Below, one piece after another: positions 19,401 through 28,215 of a stretch of 64,000 nt of DNA. How positions within the stretch are numbered: the first letter of the stretch is position 1; each line of letters starts with the position of its first letter. The notes under the pieces were generated by a model. The model was not told the origin of the DNA, made no database searches, and saw only the letters and a program-made list of their open reading frames with translations. The DNA lies in assembly GCA_025210795.1 (NCBI GenBank), contig JAOAQZ010000043.1, positions 1-64,000 on the forward strand, written 5' to 3'. The stretch is from Cohaesibacter sp. (GTDB lineage: Bacteria; Pseudomonadota; Alphaproteobacteria; Rhizobiales; Cohaesibacteraceae). A program made the translations under genes and the position numbers.

Positions 19401-21390
19401 TTTCGGTGCCGACCATGGCCATGCGTTCGGTGACTTCCATAGAGCGGCTGTTGAGGGCTTCAGATGCCTTGCCGGTTGCTTCGTCCAGCTGGCCAGCAAA
19501 GGTCTGGGCCTGATCTGTGAGCATGGTGCCCATATTGCTGGATTTTTCATCAAGCAGGGAGCCGATTTCGCTGGTGCGCTCTTCGAGCATTTTGTTAAGC
19601 GTGCCGCCTTTGACGGCGACAGTGTCATGGATGCGCTCGGAGGTGGCGTCAAGACGCTCGGTCAGCTGGCTGCCATGGGTGGAAATTGTTTCGGCAATGC
19701 GGGTGCCGGTTTCTTCCAGCTTGTCGTTGATTTCGGTGCTGCGCAGCGACAGATCAACCAGCAGGTTGTCGCCGGTGCCTTTCAGGGCTTCGGAGACTTC
19801 CGTTGAGCGATCTGTAATGGCAGACACAATCTCGGAGCCTTGTGTCTTGATGCTCTCAGCAACAGTTGACCCTGTCTGTGACATGGATTGGGTCATCTCG
19901 GAGCTGATATCGGTCAGTGTGGAAGTCACAGTTGAACCGATGGTGTTGAGATCTTCTGTCAGCTTGGAGCCGGTCTGGGACATGGAAGACGACATTTCGG
20001 AAGAAATTTCCGCAAGGCTTCCGGTCACTTTTGTGCCGATATCCTGCAATTCGCCAGTGAGCTGGCTGCCGGTAGAGGACAGCTTGCCGGTGACATCTTC
20101 ACCAATGGTTTGCAGATTGCTGTTCAGCTCAGAGCCGACATTGGAGATATTGTTGCTCACATTGCTGCCGGTCTCGGCCAGCGTTGAGGTCAGTTCCTGA
20201 CCTGCTGATACAAAGCGGTCGGTCACTTCGTTACCAATGGATGCCAACTGGCTGGTCAGATCGCCGCCAGTGGTTTCCAGACGCTGGGAAATATCCGTGC
20301 CTGAAGTGGTTAGCTGATCGGTGATGTTCTGGCCAGCATTGGTCAGGGAGTCGGTTACATTGGCGCCGGTGCTGGACAGGCGGTCAACCAGATCGGAGCC
20401 GCGGTTGGAGAGCACATTGCCCATGGTCTCACCGGCATTGGCCAGTGCGATAGTGATCTGCTCGCCTTTTTCCGCAAGGGACAGAGTAACGCGAGAGCCG
20501 GCATCGGAGACACTTTTGGAGATATTCTCACTGGTGGTGTTCAGCTCATCGGACAGGTTGGTATGAGCCCCGTTGATGGAAGCGCGAACACGCTCGGAAT
20601 TGGTGACAATAGCTTCGCGCTGGGTGATCAGCTCTTCAATCAAAGAGCGGATGCGCAACTCGTTTTCGTTATAGGCGCGCTCAAGGGAGGAAACCTCGTT
20701 ATGCACCATGACTTCCAGCTCGGACGCGCGGGCAAGGGCGCGTTCGATGCCGTCACTCATGGAGGCAACTTCTCGGCGGATTGCCTGACCGACATTGACG
20801 ACGGATTCTTTGGCAACATCTTCCGGCTCAACCAGACGCATGGCGACTTCTGCCATGGTGTGGGAGACATGACGCATTTCGTGGGCGCGCACGATCATAT
20901 AGGCCATCGCAAAGAACAGGATGACGGGCAAGGCCAGTCCTGCAAGAGAGGCAAGAGCGATAGGACTTTCAAGAAGAGAGGTGTTGCTGTTGAGCAATTC
21001 TTGGCCATAGGACAAGTAAAGGGCAGCACCGCCAAGACCTACCCAGATAGCTGAGAGCACGAATGCCATCCAATAAGGAGCGCCAGAGGGGGCCTGCTGC
21101 AAAGAATGGAGCAGATTGCCAACAGACTGCCGGTCATCATTGGCCGGACGGGGCTTTGACTTGGAGCTGCTTGCAGCTTCTGTCGCCGGACGGCTTTCCT
21201 CTGCAAGTGCAGAAGCGCTGCTGCTGGCGGCGGGCGCTTCGGCTTCGCTGCTTTGTGCTGCTGCTTCACTTGGAGATTTGTCCGCACCGCTTTGATCTTC
21301 ATCTGTGATGAAATCCAGCTTGAGTGCATCCTCAACAGCCGATAAGGCGGCTTCGGTTGGATCCTGAATTTTAGGAGACTTGGTTGCCAT
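16450..21390 (-). CDS. Giant membrane-anchored coiled-coil protein, GPR/RgsE-like polar growth factor
   Basis: 1646 residues. Layout: acidic, Ser/Ala-rich N-terminus (1-100, including RPANDDRQSVGNLL); two membrane segments at about 106-127 and 143-167; about 1300 residues of continuous helix made of near-repeats of 25-35 residues of the form xxLDxRxxEIxxxLxxx (apolipoprotein A-like, for example TLDERTHRLDDTLDNRARQI); a Pro/Gln-rich linker (about 1480-1545); and a conserved C-terminal globular part (1560-1646). This architecture matches the growth pole ring protein GPR of Agrobacterium and RgsE of Sinorhizobium, needed for unipolar growth. The repeats explain the many shadow frames on the + strand. 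Monocistronic with its own terminator. Confidence 0.82.
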   Translation of the reverse strand: MATKSPKIQDPTEAALSAVEDALKLDFITDEDQSGADKSPSEAAAQSSEAEAPAASSSASALAEESRPATEAASSSKSKPRPANDDRQSVGNLLHSLQQAPSGAPYWMAFVLSAIWVGLGGAALYLSYGQELLNSNTSLLESPIALASLAGLALPVILFFAMAYMIVRAHEMRHVSHTMAEVAMRLVEPEDVAKESVVNVGQAIRREVASMSDGIERALARASELEVMVHNEVSSLERAYNENELRIRSLIEELITQREAIVTNSERVRASINGAHTNLSDELNTTSENISKSVSDAGSRVTLSLAEKGEQITIALANAGETMGNVLSNRGSDLVDRLSSTGANVTDSLTNAGQNITDQLTTSGTDISQRLETTGGDLTSQLASIGNEVTDRFVSAGQELTSTLAETGSNVSNNISNVGSELNSNLQTIGEDVTGKLSSTGSQLTGELQDIGTKVTGSLAEISSEMSSSMSQTGSKLTEDLNTIGSTVTSTLTDISSEMTQSMSQTGSTVAESIKTQGSEIVSAITDRSTEVSEALKGTGDNLLVDLSLRSTEINDKLEETGTRIAETISTHGSQLTERLDATSERIHDTVAVKGGTLNKMLEERTSEIGSLLDEKSSNMGTMLTDQAQTFAGQLDEATGKASEALNSRSMEVTERMAMVGTEIAKVIAQRGTKVKELFDLAGNELTEALEGKSEAIRIAMEERLRAFDDVIEVKGSSLVSHLGDRLENLTQSVDKRINTLDETLFTRAGDIETMLDTRLEGFSVSVSAKAQEVTQSLTERASGFEKDISDRLGSFEENVSNLTQTFATKADTLNSTLDERTHRLDDTLDNRARQINETLLDRTRDIAAAYSKGQEDITETMDNRLTMVGETLSRQAHDLTETLSDRVAEINVSLGSKVFEVAETLDSRSAQIEAILNDRMQAISTSFASESAKARDSLATTLTTASDEITSRTENFNAVLGARSAELSSILDEKGNSVIQALDSRSGSITSTFQQAGENILHSLSTKGGEITQAVMQESQRASQTLAQTGESLIEAITENSSRAVNAISENSAQAAQSMEASSEKAVQAMSDTTQRAADHLTEQTQIAAQAMSSSSTRAVEALNVSSEQARAALETSSSSLVKAIAQSSHDAIVNLDTSNKRLVQAIESSTEDAAQSLNNTNELLRSDGTEIVERLKNANDTLQELLVNAGRSLSTIEVSLSNQTSQFREVVETVTEKAGSSASQLTGNVQELRNVSTGILGQVSSLSEKFEEQAAALANTTRFMESTNSRLEGSVEERQAALTVLTDDLSKRTEAIEAVMNNFTAVIASTLNTAEGRARDVGMLLSQSTEGVTKDVMDQLEQLRINAASEGRRVAESVRAAQMEMTEEMAQTISEANSRFEQATSDIRTITQDIKRDLDATRSELKHGLADLPHETKEATGAMRRVVTEQIDALKELSRIVQRHGNSFDTVPSDRAPQRPAPAAPAAPASRPMPPVQQPPMQQHRPEPSMPASPSPYAPQASHEPEERGGWVSDLLRRASSQPEDAMPQPGDAAVLAPLSKDIIRGIDPTNQTMAWESYRRGEAGSFTRRLYTLKGQQTFEDVRMRYQRDNDFRTTVNRYVADFERILDDISRKDHDGTATMGYLTSETGKVYTMLAHASGRLG

Positions 21391-22194
21391 AGTTTGTCAT
21401 GCCCCATTTCTTACTCAATACGCGCCGCCATAATCAGATGGTTATGACCTGCCGGAGAAAAGACTGTCTTTCTTTTCGCCCCGGCTGGTTTGCCTCATGG
21501 AACCATCCGTAACCGGACAACTTTATCAGCCTCTAGAGCGACGCTCAGGTCTTTCTATATGGCTAACGAAAAGTTCTAATGACACTTTTGCGCAGCATGA
21601 CCTAATCGCATTGTTTTCGGGGCTTTCAAAATTGCTTTTGAAAGATCCTGATCTCAAGCGGATGGGCGGCCTTGCACGCAAATGCCAATATCGGCTGTAT
21701 CGTAACCGGTGTGCAATGGCAAAGGAACCATAAATTTCTGATATTTGGCCCACTTTCTTCAGGTTCTGCTGCCGGTTGGTGTTTGTCGCTCTTATAGGGG
21801 GCTTGCCATCCGTCACTAAGCGCTTGAATCTCATGTAAGAACAGGTATAGGTATTAACCAAACCTCTTTACCAAGGCTGTTAAGGATGATGTGATTAATT
21901 TTTGTCAGGCCAAGGTGAAATCGCCCGATTATGGTTAACGCGGCAACAAGAATTTGTCATGAGACCGGTTCGGGGGATGCGAGGGGCGGGGTTTGTTTAG
22001 GATTGAAAGAGTGGAAACTGACCTTTTGCAGATCGCGGGAAGCAGGAAATTTTTGGTATCATCTTAGGCAAAATGTTAAGATAACCTGATAGGGTGCAAT
22101 ACGAACCTTATGCGCATCTGCGTGAGCGTCTTATCGCAGTGTTTTTAAAAAGAATAGACGCTGGGCAATAAAGCGCGGAAAGGGTGGGTAGAAG
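21391..22194. other. 800-bp region without a convincing gene
   Basis: It lies between the divergent GPR-like gene and the HPt gene. Short open frames (for example 21497-21733) show no family features. A perfect 9-bp inverted repeat, CTTTCAAAA-ttgc-TTTTGAAAG, sits at 21623-21644. TTAACC occurs at 21859 and GGTTAAC at 21932. The region is long enough to contain long leaders or a small RNA, but I cannot identify one. Confidence 0.5.
21623..21644. repeat. Perfect 9-bp inverted repeat with 4-nt loop
   Basis: CTTTCAAAA / TTTTGAAAG separated by TTGC, in the long gap upstream of the GPR-like gene. It could be an operator or an intrinsic terminator without a clear U-run. No gene ends next to it. Confidence 0.35.
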
Positions 22195-22512
22195 ATGGTT
22201 CCTGTTATTGATCTTGAACATCTGAACAGGCAGACCCTTGGAGACCGGGATATTTCGGTCGAAATCTTGCGGCTGTTTGTGCAGCAAATGGATGCGACGC
22301 TTGGTGGACTTTCCTTTGAAGACGAGGATCTTACCGATCAAGTGCATACGCTTAAAGGCTCTGCTCGCGGGATAGGGGCTTGGCAATTGGCAACAATTGC
22401 CGAGCGTTTTGCCAAACCGCAGGATTGTCGTGAAGAAGATCTCGATGATCTTGTTGCAGCCATTCAGGTGGCAAAGAATGAAGCCTCGCATTTGCTTCGT
22501 GAGGGCTTTTAA
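22195..22512 (+). CDS. Solitary HPt (histidine phosphotransfer) domain protein
   Basis: 105 residues, one HPt four-helix domain. The phosphoacceptor is His51 in VHTLKGSARGIGA, the standard HPt motif. DDLVAAIQVAKNEASHLL forms the last helix. Such proteins relay phosphate between a hybrid kinase and a response regulator in the cytoplasm. Neither partner is adjacent, so the pathway is unknown. A G-rich GGGTGGG precedes the ATG. The stop codon lies inside a 10-bp inverted repeat. Confidence 0.86.
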   Translation: MVPVIDLEHLNRQTLGDRDISVEILRLFVQQMDATLGGLSFEDEDLTDQVHTLKGSARGIGAWQLATIAERFAKPQDCREEDLDDLVAAIQVAKNEASHLLREGF

Positions 22513-22540
22513 GCCGATCGCCAAAATCGAGGCTTAAAAG
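22506..22540. repeat. Long inverted repeat over the HPt stop codon
   Basis: CTTTTAAGCC (22506-22515) pairs with GGCTTAAAAG (22531-22540), and inner GAT/ATC extends the stem. No U-run follows on the + strand (ACCAGA), so it is either a weak terminator or a 3'-end stabilising structure. Confidence 0.5.
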
Positions 22541-22744
22541 ACCAGATGCATGAGGCAGCGCGGCGCGATGGGCGCGTGTTATCGGGCGGGAGAGGCCTGT
22601 CTCATTCACTCTATGTCTGAAATTTAAAATTCCTTACTTCCCCATTGCTCAAAAGTATCCTATAGCGGTAACAGACCAATTGGCTCTTTGGGATTGGTTC
22701 CCTTGGAGCTGTCAGATCTGTTTGCCTGAATTGTGAGCGACTGA

Positions 22745-23065
22745 ATGCCAAAGATTACTTTTGTTGCCTTTGATGGGACCAAATATGAAGTAGAGGCCAA
22801 AGACGGGACCTCTGTTATGGAAGCTGCCATCAAAAATGGCGTGCCGGGAATCGAAGCTGAATGCGGCGGGGCTTGCGCATGCGCTACCTGTCACGTCTAT
22901 ATTGATGAGCCATGGCAGGCAAAGACGGGTGAGCCGGACAATATGGAAGAGGATATGCTGGACTTTGCGCAAGATGCAGGGCCGAGCAGCCGTCTTTCCT
23001 GTCAGGTGCAGATCAGCGATGCTCTGGATGGGCTTGTGGTGCGGATTCCTGAATTTCAGGCCTGA
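22745..23065 (+). CDS. 2Fe-2S ferredoxin, adrenodoxin/FdxB type
   Basis: 106 residues. Cluster ligands are Cys40, Cys46, Cys49 (C-x5-C-x2-C within ECGGACACATCHVY) and Cys86 (RLSCQV). An extra Cys44 lies within the loop. The acidic stretch EPDNMEEDMLDFA is the partner-binding helix of vertebrate-type ferredoxins. Bacterial members donate electrons in Fe-S cluster assembly or to monooxygenases. No redox partner is adjacent, so the role is inferred. A strong terminator follows 35 bases after the stop codon. Confidence 0.93.
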   Translation: MPKITFVAFDGTKYEVEAKDGTSVMEAAIKNGVPGIEAECGGACACATCHVYIDEPWQAKTGEPDNMEEDMLDFAQDAGPSSRLSCQVQISDALDGLVVRIPEFQA

Positions 23066-23098
23066 TCTGGCGTACTCCCCCAATCTGTATGATAGACT

Positions 23099-23137
23099 TC
23101 AAAGCCTTGCAAACCTGTCTTTGCAAGGCTTTTTGTT
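23099..23137 (+). terminator. Terminator of the ferredoxin gene
   Basis: Perfect 13-bp stem AAAGCCTTGCAAA (23101-23113) / TTTGCAAGGCTTT (23120-23132), then TTTG. Confidence 0.93.
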
Positions 23138-23163
23138 TGGATTGACGAGGCAAGAGCAAGAGA

Positions 23164-23826
23164 ATGTGCGGTTGCGGTAATAATAACGGCGCGCCTTGCG
23201 CAGATCATCCCAGCTTGTGGGAGCGATTTACGCCGCGTGCTGTACATTTGGTTTGCGGCATGCCGGTGGTTGCCCGTCAGCGGCAGAAGATTGTCCCGCT
23301 GGCCTCGGGTGATGTGGTTGAAATCGGTTTTGGCTCCGGTCTCAATCTGCCCTTTTACTCGGCCTCCAATGTGCGCAGTCTGATCGGCATCAATCCTGAG
23401 GACGGGTTGCCGCGTCTTGGGCGCCGGGCGATTGAACGGCAGGATATCACAGCTGACTTGCTGGTTGAGAGTGCTGAAGCCATGTCTTTGCCAGATAAGT
23501 GTGCGGATAGCGTCGTTGTTACCTATAGCCTGTGTTCCATTCCCGATGTTGAAGCGGCTTTGTTGGAAGCACGGCGGATTTTGAGAGAGGGTGGCCATCT
23601 TTTCTTTTGCGAGCATGGCCTTTCCTCCAAGGCGCATGTGGCTGGTTTGCAAAATAGTTTAACGCCTCTTTGGAGGAAGATGGCGGCTGGTTGTCATCTT
23701 AATCGTGATGTCGGGGCTTTGGTGCAGGGAGCAGGGTTCGAGCTTACAAGGTATGAGATCTACGATCTTGGCTTTGGATCTCGCACTTTTGGTACGCATC
23801 ATGTGGGGATTGGCCGCAAGCGCTGA
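23164..23826 (+). CDS. Class I SAM-dependent methyltransferase
   Basis: 220 residues. Motif I VVEIGFGSG (51-59) binds S-adenosylmethionine; DSVVVTYSLCSIPD is motif IV-like; and ILREGGHLFFCEHG is the post-motif strand and loop. This is the Methyltransf_11 family, which includes phospholipid and small-molecule methylases. The first residues (MCGCGNNNGAPC) are Cys-rich, which is unusual and might bind metal. Substrate unknown. It starts 27 bases after the ferredoxin terminator and converges with the next MFS gene. Confidence 0.83.
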   Translation: MCGCGNNNGAPCADHPSLWERFTPRAVHLVCGMPVVARQRQKIVPLASGDVVEIGFGSGLNLPFYSASNVRSLIGINPEDGLPRLGRRAIERQDITADLLVESAEAMSLPDKCADSVVVTYSLCSIPDVEAALLEARRILREGGHLFFCEHGLSSKAHVAGLQNSLTPLWRKMAAGCHLNRDVGALVQGAGFELTRYEIYDLGFGSRTFGTHHVGIGRKR

Positions 23827-23856
23827 GGCTTGCGGCGTTTTCAGCTCAAACCACAA

Positions 23857-25083
23857 CTATTCAGCCGGAGCGGGTTCGGTGATTTTGCCGATCCATTCGC
23901 GGCCTTTTTCCGGATCTGTCGGTATCAGGCGCGCCAGAATCAGACTGATGGCTGCCATGCCAGCCCCGATCAGGAAAACGGCCGCTGGGCTGATCAACCA
24001 GATAAGGCCAAAGGCTGCAGGAATAATCACTGCTGCGATATGGTTGATGGTAAAGGCGACACCAGCGGTCGGAGCGATGTCGGCGGGATCCGCGATTTTC
24101 TGGAAATAGGTTTTCATGGCAATGGCCATGGCGAAAAAGGCATGGTCAATGACGTAAAGGCTTGCCGCCACCCAAGGGTTTGAGACAAAGGCATAGGCCA
24201 CAAATACACCGATAAGGCCGATATATTCCACCGTCAGCATTTTGCGCTCACCAAAGCGGCCGATATATTTGCCGATTTTTGAGGCAAAAAGCATATTGAA
24301 GATGCAATTTATCAGGAAAAGTGCCGAGATTTCATGAACATGATAGCCGAATTTTTCGACCATCATAAAGCCGGCAAAGACCGTAAAAATCTGCCTGCGA
24401 GCCCCGCCCATAAAGGTCAGGGCATAATAGAGCCAATAGCGTTTGCGCAGGATCAGTTTTTTATGCTGGGGAACGGCTGATTTGAATTCAGGGAAGGACA
24501 GCCATAAAAACGCAACCATCACTATGCTGATGCCACCGGCAATGGCAAAGACGGTTTTAAAGTCCAGATTAAGCGTTTTCCAGCTTAGGAAAATAAGGCC
24601 ATAGGCGGCCAGCTGCGCCATGGCGGCGACTGAAAGGATTTTGCCCATCATGGCCGGGGCTTGATCCTTGGGCAGCCATTGTAGCGACAGGGATTGATTG
24701 GCGGTTTCGTAATAATGAAAGCCGATGGACATCAAAATGGTGGTGAAATAAAGCCCCCATGTGGTGGGGAAATAGCCGGTAATGCCAACCCCGACCCCAA
24801 GCGCCAACAGCGAGAGCAAGGCAAAGGTTTGTTCCTTGACGAGCAACAGCACAAAAATGGCGGTAAATGCCAGAAACCCCGGAATTTCTCGGATTGATTG
24901 CTGAATGCCGATTTCCTTGCCGGTAAAGCCGATTTCGTTGACAGCAAAATTGTTGAGCAATGTCCACCAGCTGGCAAAGGCGAGTTGCATGGTGGCGCTC
25001 ATCAGCATGAGCATGAGAAGGGGTGTTTGCCAGGTTCTGGACCCGGAAGAAGAAGGCAAAGACATGGCGGCCTGATTGCTCAC
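23857..25083 (-). CDS. MFS transporter
   Basis: 408 residues, twelve hydrophobic segments. It begins with a short polar stretch, then LLMLMLMSATMQLAFASWW. The loop between the two halves carries SFPEFKSAVPQHKKL, and the second half starts YALTFMGGARRQIFTVFAGFMMV. The last helices are followed by the cytoplasmic tail PEKGREWIGKITEPAPAE. Typical of a broad bacterial MFS group without assigned substrate. Not in an operon with its neighbours: the upstream gap of 230 bp holds two hairpins. Confidence 0.85.
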   Translation of the reverse strand: MSNQAAMSLPSSSGSRTWQTPLLMLMLMSATMQLAFASWWTLLNNFAVNEIGFTGKEIGIQQSIREIPGFLAFTAIFVLLLVKEQTFALLSLLALGVGVGITGYFPTTWGLYFTTILMSIGFHYYETANQSLSLQWLPKDQAPAMMGKILSVAAMAQLAAYGLIFLSWKTLNLDFKTVFAIAGGISIVMVAFLWLSFPEFKSAVPQHKKLILRKRYWLYYALTFMGGARRQIFTVFAGFMMVEKFGYHVHEISALFLINCIFNMLFASKIGKYIGRFGERKMLTVEYIGLIGVFVAYAFVSNPWVAASLYVIDHAFFAMAIAMKTYFQKIADPADIAPTAGVAFTINHIAAVIIPAAFGLIWLISPAAVFLIGAGMAAISLILARLIPTDPEKGREWIGKITEPAPAE

Positions 25084-25180
25084 AAATGTTGGCAGGATGC
25101 GGACGCAGACTCACATTTCTGGTGAACCTACGTCTTAGTACTACCCTAACAGCACAGGGTTTTGCCGGTCAAATCAAAGC

Positions 25181-25281
25181 CATTGATGGGATCAATGACC
25201 AGGATTGATGATTGCTCTTTTTGTTTTGATTATCCGGTTGTGAAAATGACTTGATGTGTTCCATCAATGCGCTTTCACAAC
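25181..25281. repeat. Two hairpins between tadG-like and MFS genes
   Basis: CATTGAT-ggg-ATCAATG (25181-25197), then a two-part stem GTTGTGAAA/TTTCACAAC (25237-25245 with 25273-25281) enclosing TTGATG/CATCAA. No U-run adjoins either arm. The region is transcribed, if at all, as the tadG-like 3' end or the MFS leader. Confidence 0.4.
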
Positions 25282-25315
25282 CTGCCTTGGTGCCGATGAT
25301 CAGGTGGATTGATAT

Positions 25316-26596
25316 CTATTCCGTAAGACGAAGTTTGCTTATGCCTACGCCGAGTTTTGACATGGCATTTTCCAGATCTTTGGCGTTATGGACTTCGTGA
25401 TAATATTTTGGACTTGTCGCACATTTTTCTAAGTAAGGCACGACACTGGAATTGCCTTTTACCCAAACGGTATGGATCTTGATGTCTTGTTTTTTCATTT
25501 GCTTACAGATATCTGCAAGATTTTTAAAATGTTGCTTTGTGCCTCTGTTGCCGTAGTGACCGCCAAATTGGTGGAGGCGATCCTTAGGATAGGTCGAGAC
25601 ATAGGCATTGGTGTTTCCATCTGTCATCAGGACAACAATTTTTTCGCGTTCTCCCTTACGGGCGGGATAATTCGAGATGTCCCACTCGCTGCGCCATTTG
25701 GGCGAGAGAGTGCGGAAAGCCCATGCCATGCCTATATCGAAGCGCCCTGTGCCTTGTGGGCGTAGGCTGTTGGCTGCCTGTTCGATTTTTCCCAGATCGT
25801 TGGTCGGTCCGGTTAATGGGACATTTGGGCAATCATTGTATCCGGGATAGTTTTTGTCGCTCTGGGCTACAAAAGGTTTTGAGGAAGGAGGTGTGTCTGA
25901 AAGGCGGTATTTTTTGCCACCTTTGGGTTCTGGACGCACTTCTACGCAACCATCCCATTTTTTGGGTGTCTGTGAGAGCCAATTTGATCTCTCTTTCGGT
26001 AACTTCATTCGGTCACCCATCGGCAAAAGAGAAACATAGAAATTGTTTTTGCCACTATGCCGTTTGAGGTTTTCGAGTGTTTTGATCAGCACTTCTGTTG
26101 CGTCGCGCCATCTTTGGCCAAAACCCATCGAGGCGGTGACATCGAAAACCAGAGAAATTTCGGCACCGATCCCTAAAGATGCTGCAGTGGACTTTACTGC
26201 AAAATCCAATTTGTCGAATTGGGCTAACTTGAGGAGTGTCGCGTCAATGGAGCCGTGAGCTGTATAGGTATAGCCGCCGTCGTTTGGCTTCAGGTTTTGG
26301 CCGTTTATCGTGTATCCTGTTTTGGGAAGATTGGCTTCAAATATTTTGTTGGCGAGTTTTTGTTTTTGGCTTTCGCTCAGCGTTGTTGCGCGAGCAGCAG
26401 CGAGTGCAGCTGTATCTGCGGCATCCTGAAATTGTGCTCGTGATGATGACATTCTGGAATAATCAACTGCTGCGCCAGCCAAAAGGATTGCTGGTGTTAG
26501 CAAAAGCGCGAATTGAATAGCAATCGCACCGTCTGAATCATGTTTGAATTTTGAAAATAGATGGACCAGTTTTGGTTTTGTAATTGGCTTTTTCAT
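25316..26596 (-). CDS. TadG-like pilus assembly protein with VWA domain
   Basis: 426 residues. The N-terminus, DGAIAIQFALLL followed by a hydrophobic stretch and DYSRM (residues 22-49), is the TadE/TadG prepilin-like segment. A VWA domain begins near residue 145, with the MIDAS motif DVTASM at 151-156 and VVLMTDGNTN later. TadG proteins are surface or periplasmic parts of Flp pilus systems. The rest of a tad locus is not within this window, so this is an orphan copy, as seen in many Hyphomicrobiales. AAGG eight bases upstream supports the ATG. A 270-bp AT-rich gap lies upstream. Confidence 0.87.
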   Translation of the reverse strand: MKKPITKPKLVHLFSKFKHDSDGAIAIQFALLLTPAILLAGAAVDYSRMSSSRAQFQDAADTAALAAARATTLSESQKQKLANKIFEANLPKTGYTINGQNLKPNDGGYTYTAHGSIDATLLKLAQFDKLDFAVKSTAASLGIGAEISLVFDVTASMGFGQRWRDATEVLIKTLENLKRHSGKNNFYVSLLPMGDRMKLPKERSNWLSQTPKKWDGCVEVRPEPKGGKKYRLSDTPPSSKPFVAQSDKNYPGYNDCPNVPLTGPTNDLGKIEQAANSLRPQGTGRFDIGMAWAFRTLSPKWRSEWDISNYPARKGEREKIVVLMTDGNTNAYVSTYPKDRLHQFGGHYGNRGTKQHFKNLADICKQMKKQDIKIHTVWVKGNSSVVPYLEKCATSPKYYHEVHNAKDLENAMSKLGVGISKLRLTE

Positions 26597-26869
26597 AATT
26601 GGCCTTAATGCAAATTATTGAAATATAAAATATTGGCAATTATTGCAGTGTGCTTCAGGTGTGTCGCTTTGCTCGTTTTAGTTGTACAGGCTAACCATTT
26701 AATGAAGTGTGTAATTTCGAAAATATGTAACAATTTCTGTTGGGGATATTGGTGCCGTTTTGAATTCTAAGAACTGTTATCTGGGTTTCAGAAATCTAGG
26801 TGGTAAATCAACCTGGATTTGTTTCTTTAGCTCTTTGGGGGGTAAGGGATATCAATTCCCGCATTGGCG

Positions 26870-28048
26870 CTAGCGCATTAGCGCCCGCATGGCCTGATCA
26901 ATCCCTTCAAGGGTCAGGGGGAACATGCGCTGCTGCATGATATCTTTGATCATGCCGATGGAATAGGTATATTCCCAGTGACGCTCAGGGGTTGGATTGA
27001 GCCAAACCACCTGATCATAAATATCCTGCATACGGGTGAGCCAGGTATGGCCAGCCTCTTCGTTCCAATGCTCTACCGAGCCGCCGGGATGGGAGATCTC
27101 ATAGGGTGACATGGCCCCATCCCCTACAAAGATGATTTTATAATCCGAGCCAAATTTATGCAGCACATCCCAAGTTGGGATGCGTTCTGTATAGCGGCGC
27201 GAATTGTCTTTCCAGACAAATTCATACAGACAATTGTGGAAGTAGAAATATTCCAGCTGTTTGAATTCTGTGCGCACGGCCGAGAAAAGCTCTTCGCAAA
27301 TGCGCACATGGTCGTCCATAGAGCCGCCAATGTCGAAAAAGATCAGAACCTTTACCGCATTATGGCGCTCGGGGCGCATCTGGATATCGAGATAGCCTTT
27401 GTGGGCGGTGTTGGTGATGGTGCCGCCCAGATCTAGTTCTTCGTTAGAGCCGGTGCGGGCAAATTCGCGCAAGCGACGCAGGGCGATTTTGATATTGCGG
27501 GTGCCCAGATCAAGGTCCCCATCGAGGGCTTTAAACTCGCGCTTGTCCCAGACTTTAACAGCACGGCGATGGCGGGATTTGTCCTGCCCGATGCGGATGC
27601 CTTCTGGATTATAGCCGTAAGCGCCAAAGGGGGAGGTGCCTGCGGTGCCAATCCATTTGGAGCCGCCCTGATGGCGATCTTTTTGCTCTTTCAGTCGCTC
27701 TTTGAGGGTCTCCATCAGTTTTTCAAAGCCGCCAAGGGCTTCAATCTCGGCTTTTTCTTCTTCTGTGAGATATTTCTCAGCCAGTTTTTTGAGCCATTCC
27801 TCAGGGATGGGGGCTTCTTCGACAGCGTCAGAGACTGTCTCCAGCCCTTTAAAGACGGTTGAAAAAACGCGGTCGAACTTGTCGAGATTGGTCTCGTCTT
27901 TCACCAGTGCTGCGCGGGAGAGGAAATAGAAATCCTCGACATTCTTGTCTGCCAGATCGGCCTTCATGGCCTCCATCAGCATCAGATATTCGCGCAAGGA
28001 GACAGGGACTTTGGCGGCGCGGAGTTCGGCGAAGAAATGAATGAACAT
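26870..28048 (-). CDS. CoxE-like VWA domain protein
   Basis: 392 residues from the ATG at 28048, where the family N-terminus FIHFFAELRAAKVPVSLREYL begins; in-frame codons further upstream are not family-like. Residues 100-160 are highly charged. The VWA domain has DIGGSMDDH as its metal site, with Gly in place of the usual Ser of D-x-S-x-S, as is normal for this family. VGDGAMSPYE follows. CoxE-type proteins act with MoxR AAA ATPases as metal-insertion or protein-remodelling chaperones. A MoxR gene lies 5 kb away on the same strand (33242-34084). Confidence 0.88.
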   Translation of the reverse strand: MFIHFFAELRAAKVPVSLREYLMLMEAMKADLADKNVEDFYFLSRAALVKDETNLDKFDRVFSTVFKGLETVSDAVEEAPIPEEWLKKLAEKYLTEEEKAEIEALGGFEKLMETLKERLKEQKDRHQGGSKWIGTAGTSPFGAYGYNPEGIRIGQDKSRHRRAVKVWDKREFKALDGDLDLGTRNIKIALRRLREFARTGSNEELDLGGTITNTAHKGYLDIQMRPERHNAVKVLIFFDIGGSMDDHVRICEELFSAVRTEFKQLEYFYFHNCLYEFVWKDNSRRYTERIPTWDVLHKFGSDYKIIFVGDGAMSPYEISHPGGSVEHWNEEAGHTWLTRMQDIYDQVVWLNPTPERHWEYTYSIGMIKDIMQQRMFPLTLEGIDQAMRALMR

Positions 28049-28215
28049 CGGTGGCTGCGATCCTTGTCTGGTCTGGGGCGAGCACTCTCGGGCTGTGCCT
28101 TGCACTATCCGCACGGGCAGCGCAAGGCATTCAAGAGATGGCAGGCAGGAGGCCCAAGGTCAAGTCTACACTTGTGGGAGGCGTGAAAACGCGACCTTAT
28201 TTGCCAGTATAAACT

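Noticed and set aside
16447..20200. Several long plus-strand frames within the GPR-like gene
   Set aside because: They mirror the repetitive coding sequence of the opposite strand and have no family features.
21497..21733. 78-codon plus-strand frame in the long gap
   Set aside because: No Shine-Dalgarno, no family features, atypical composition.
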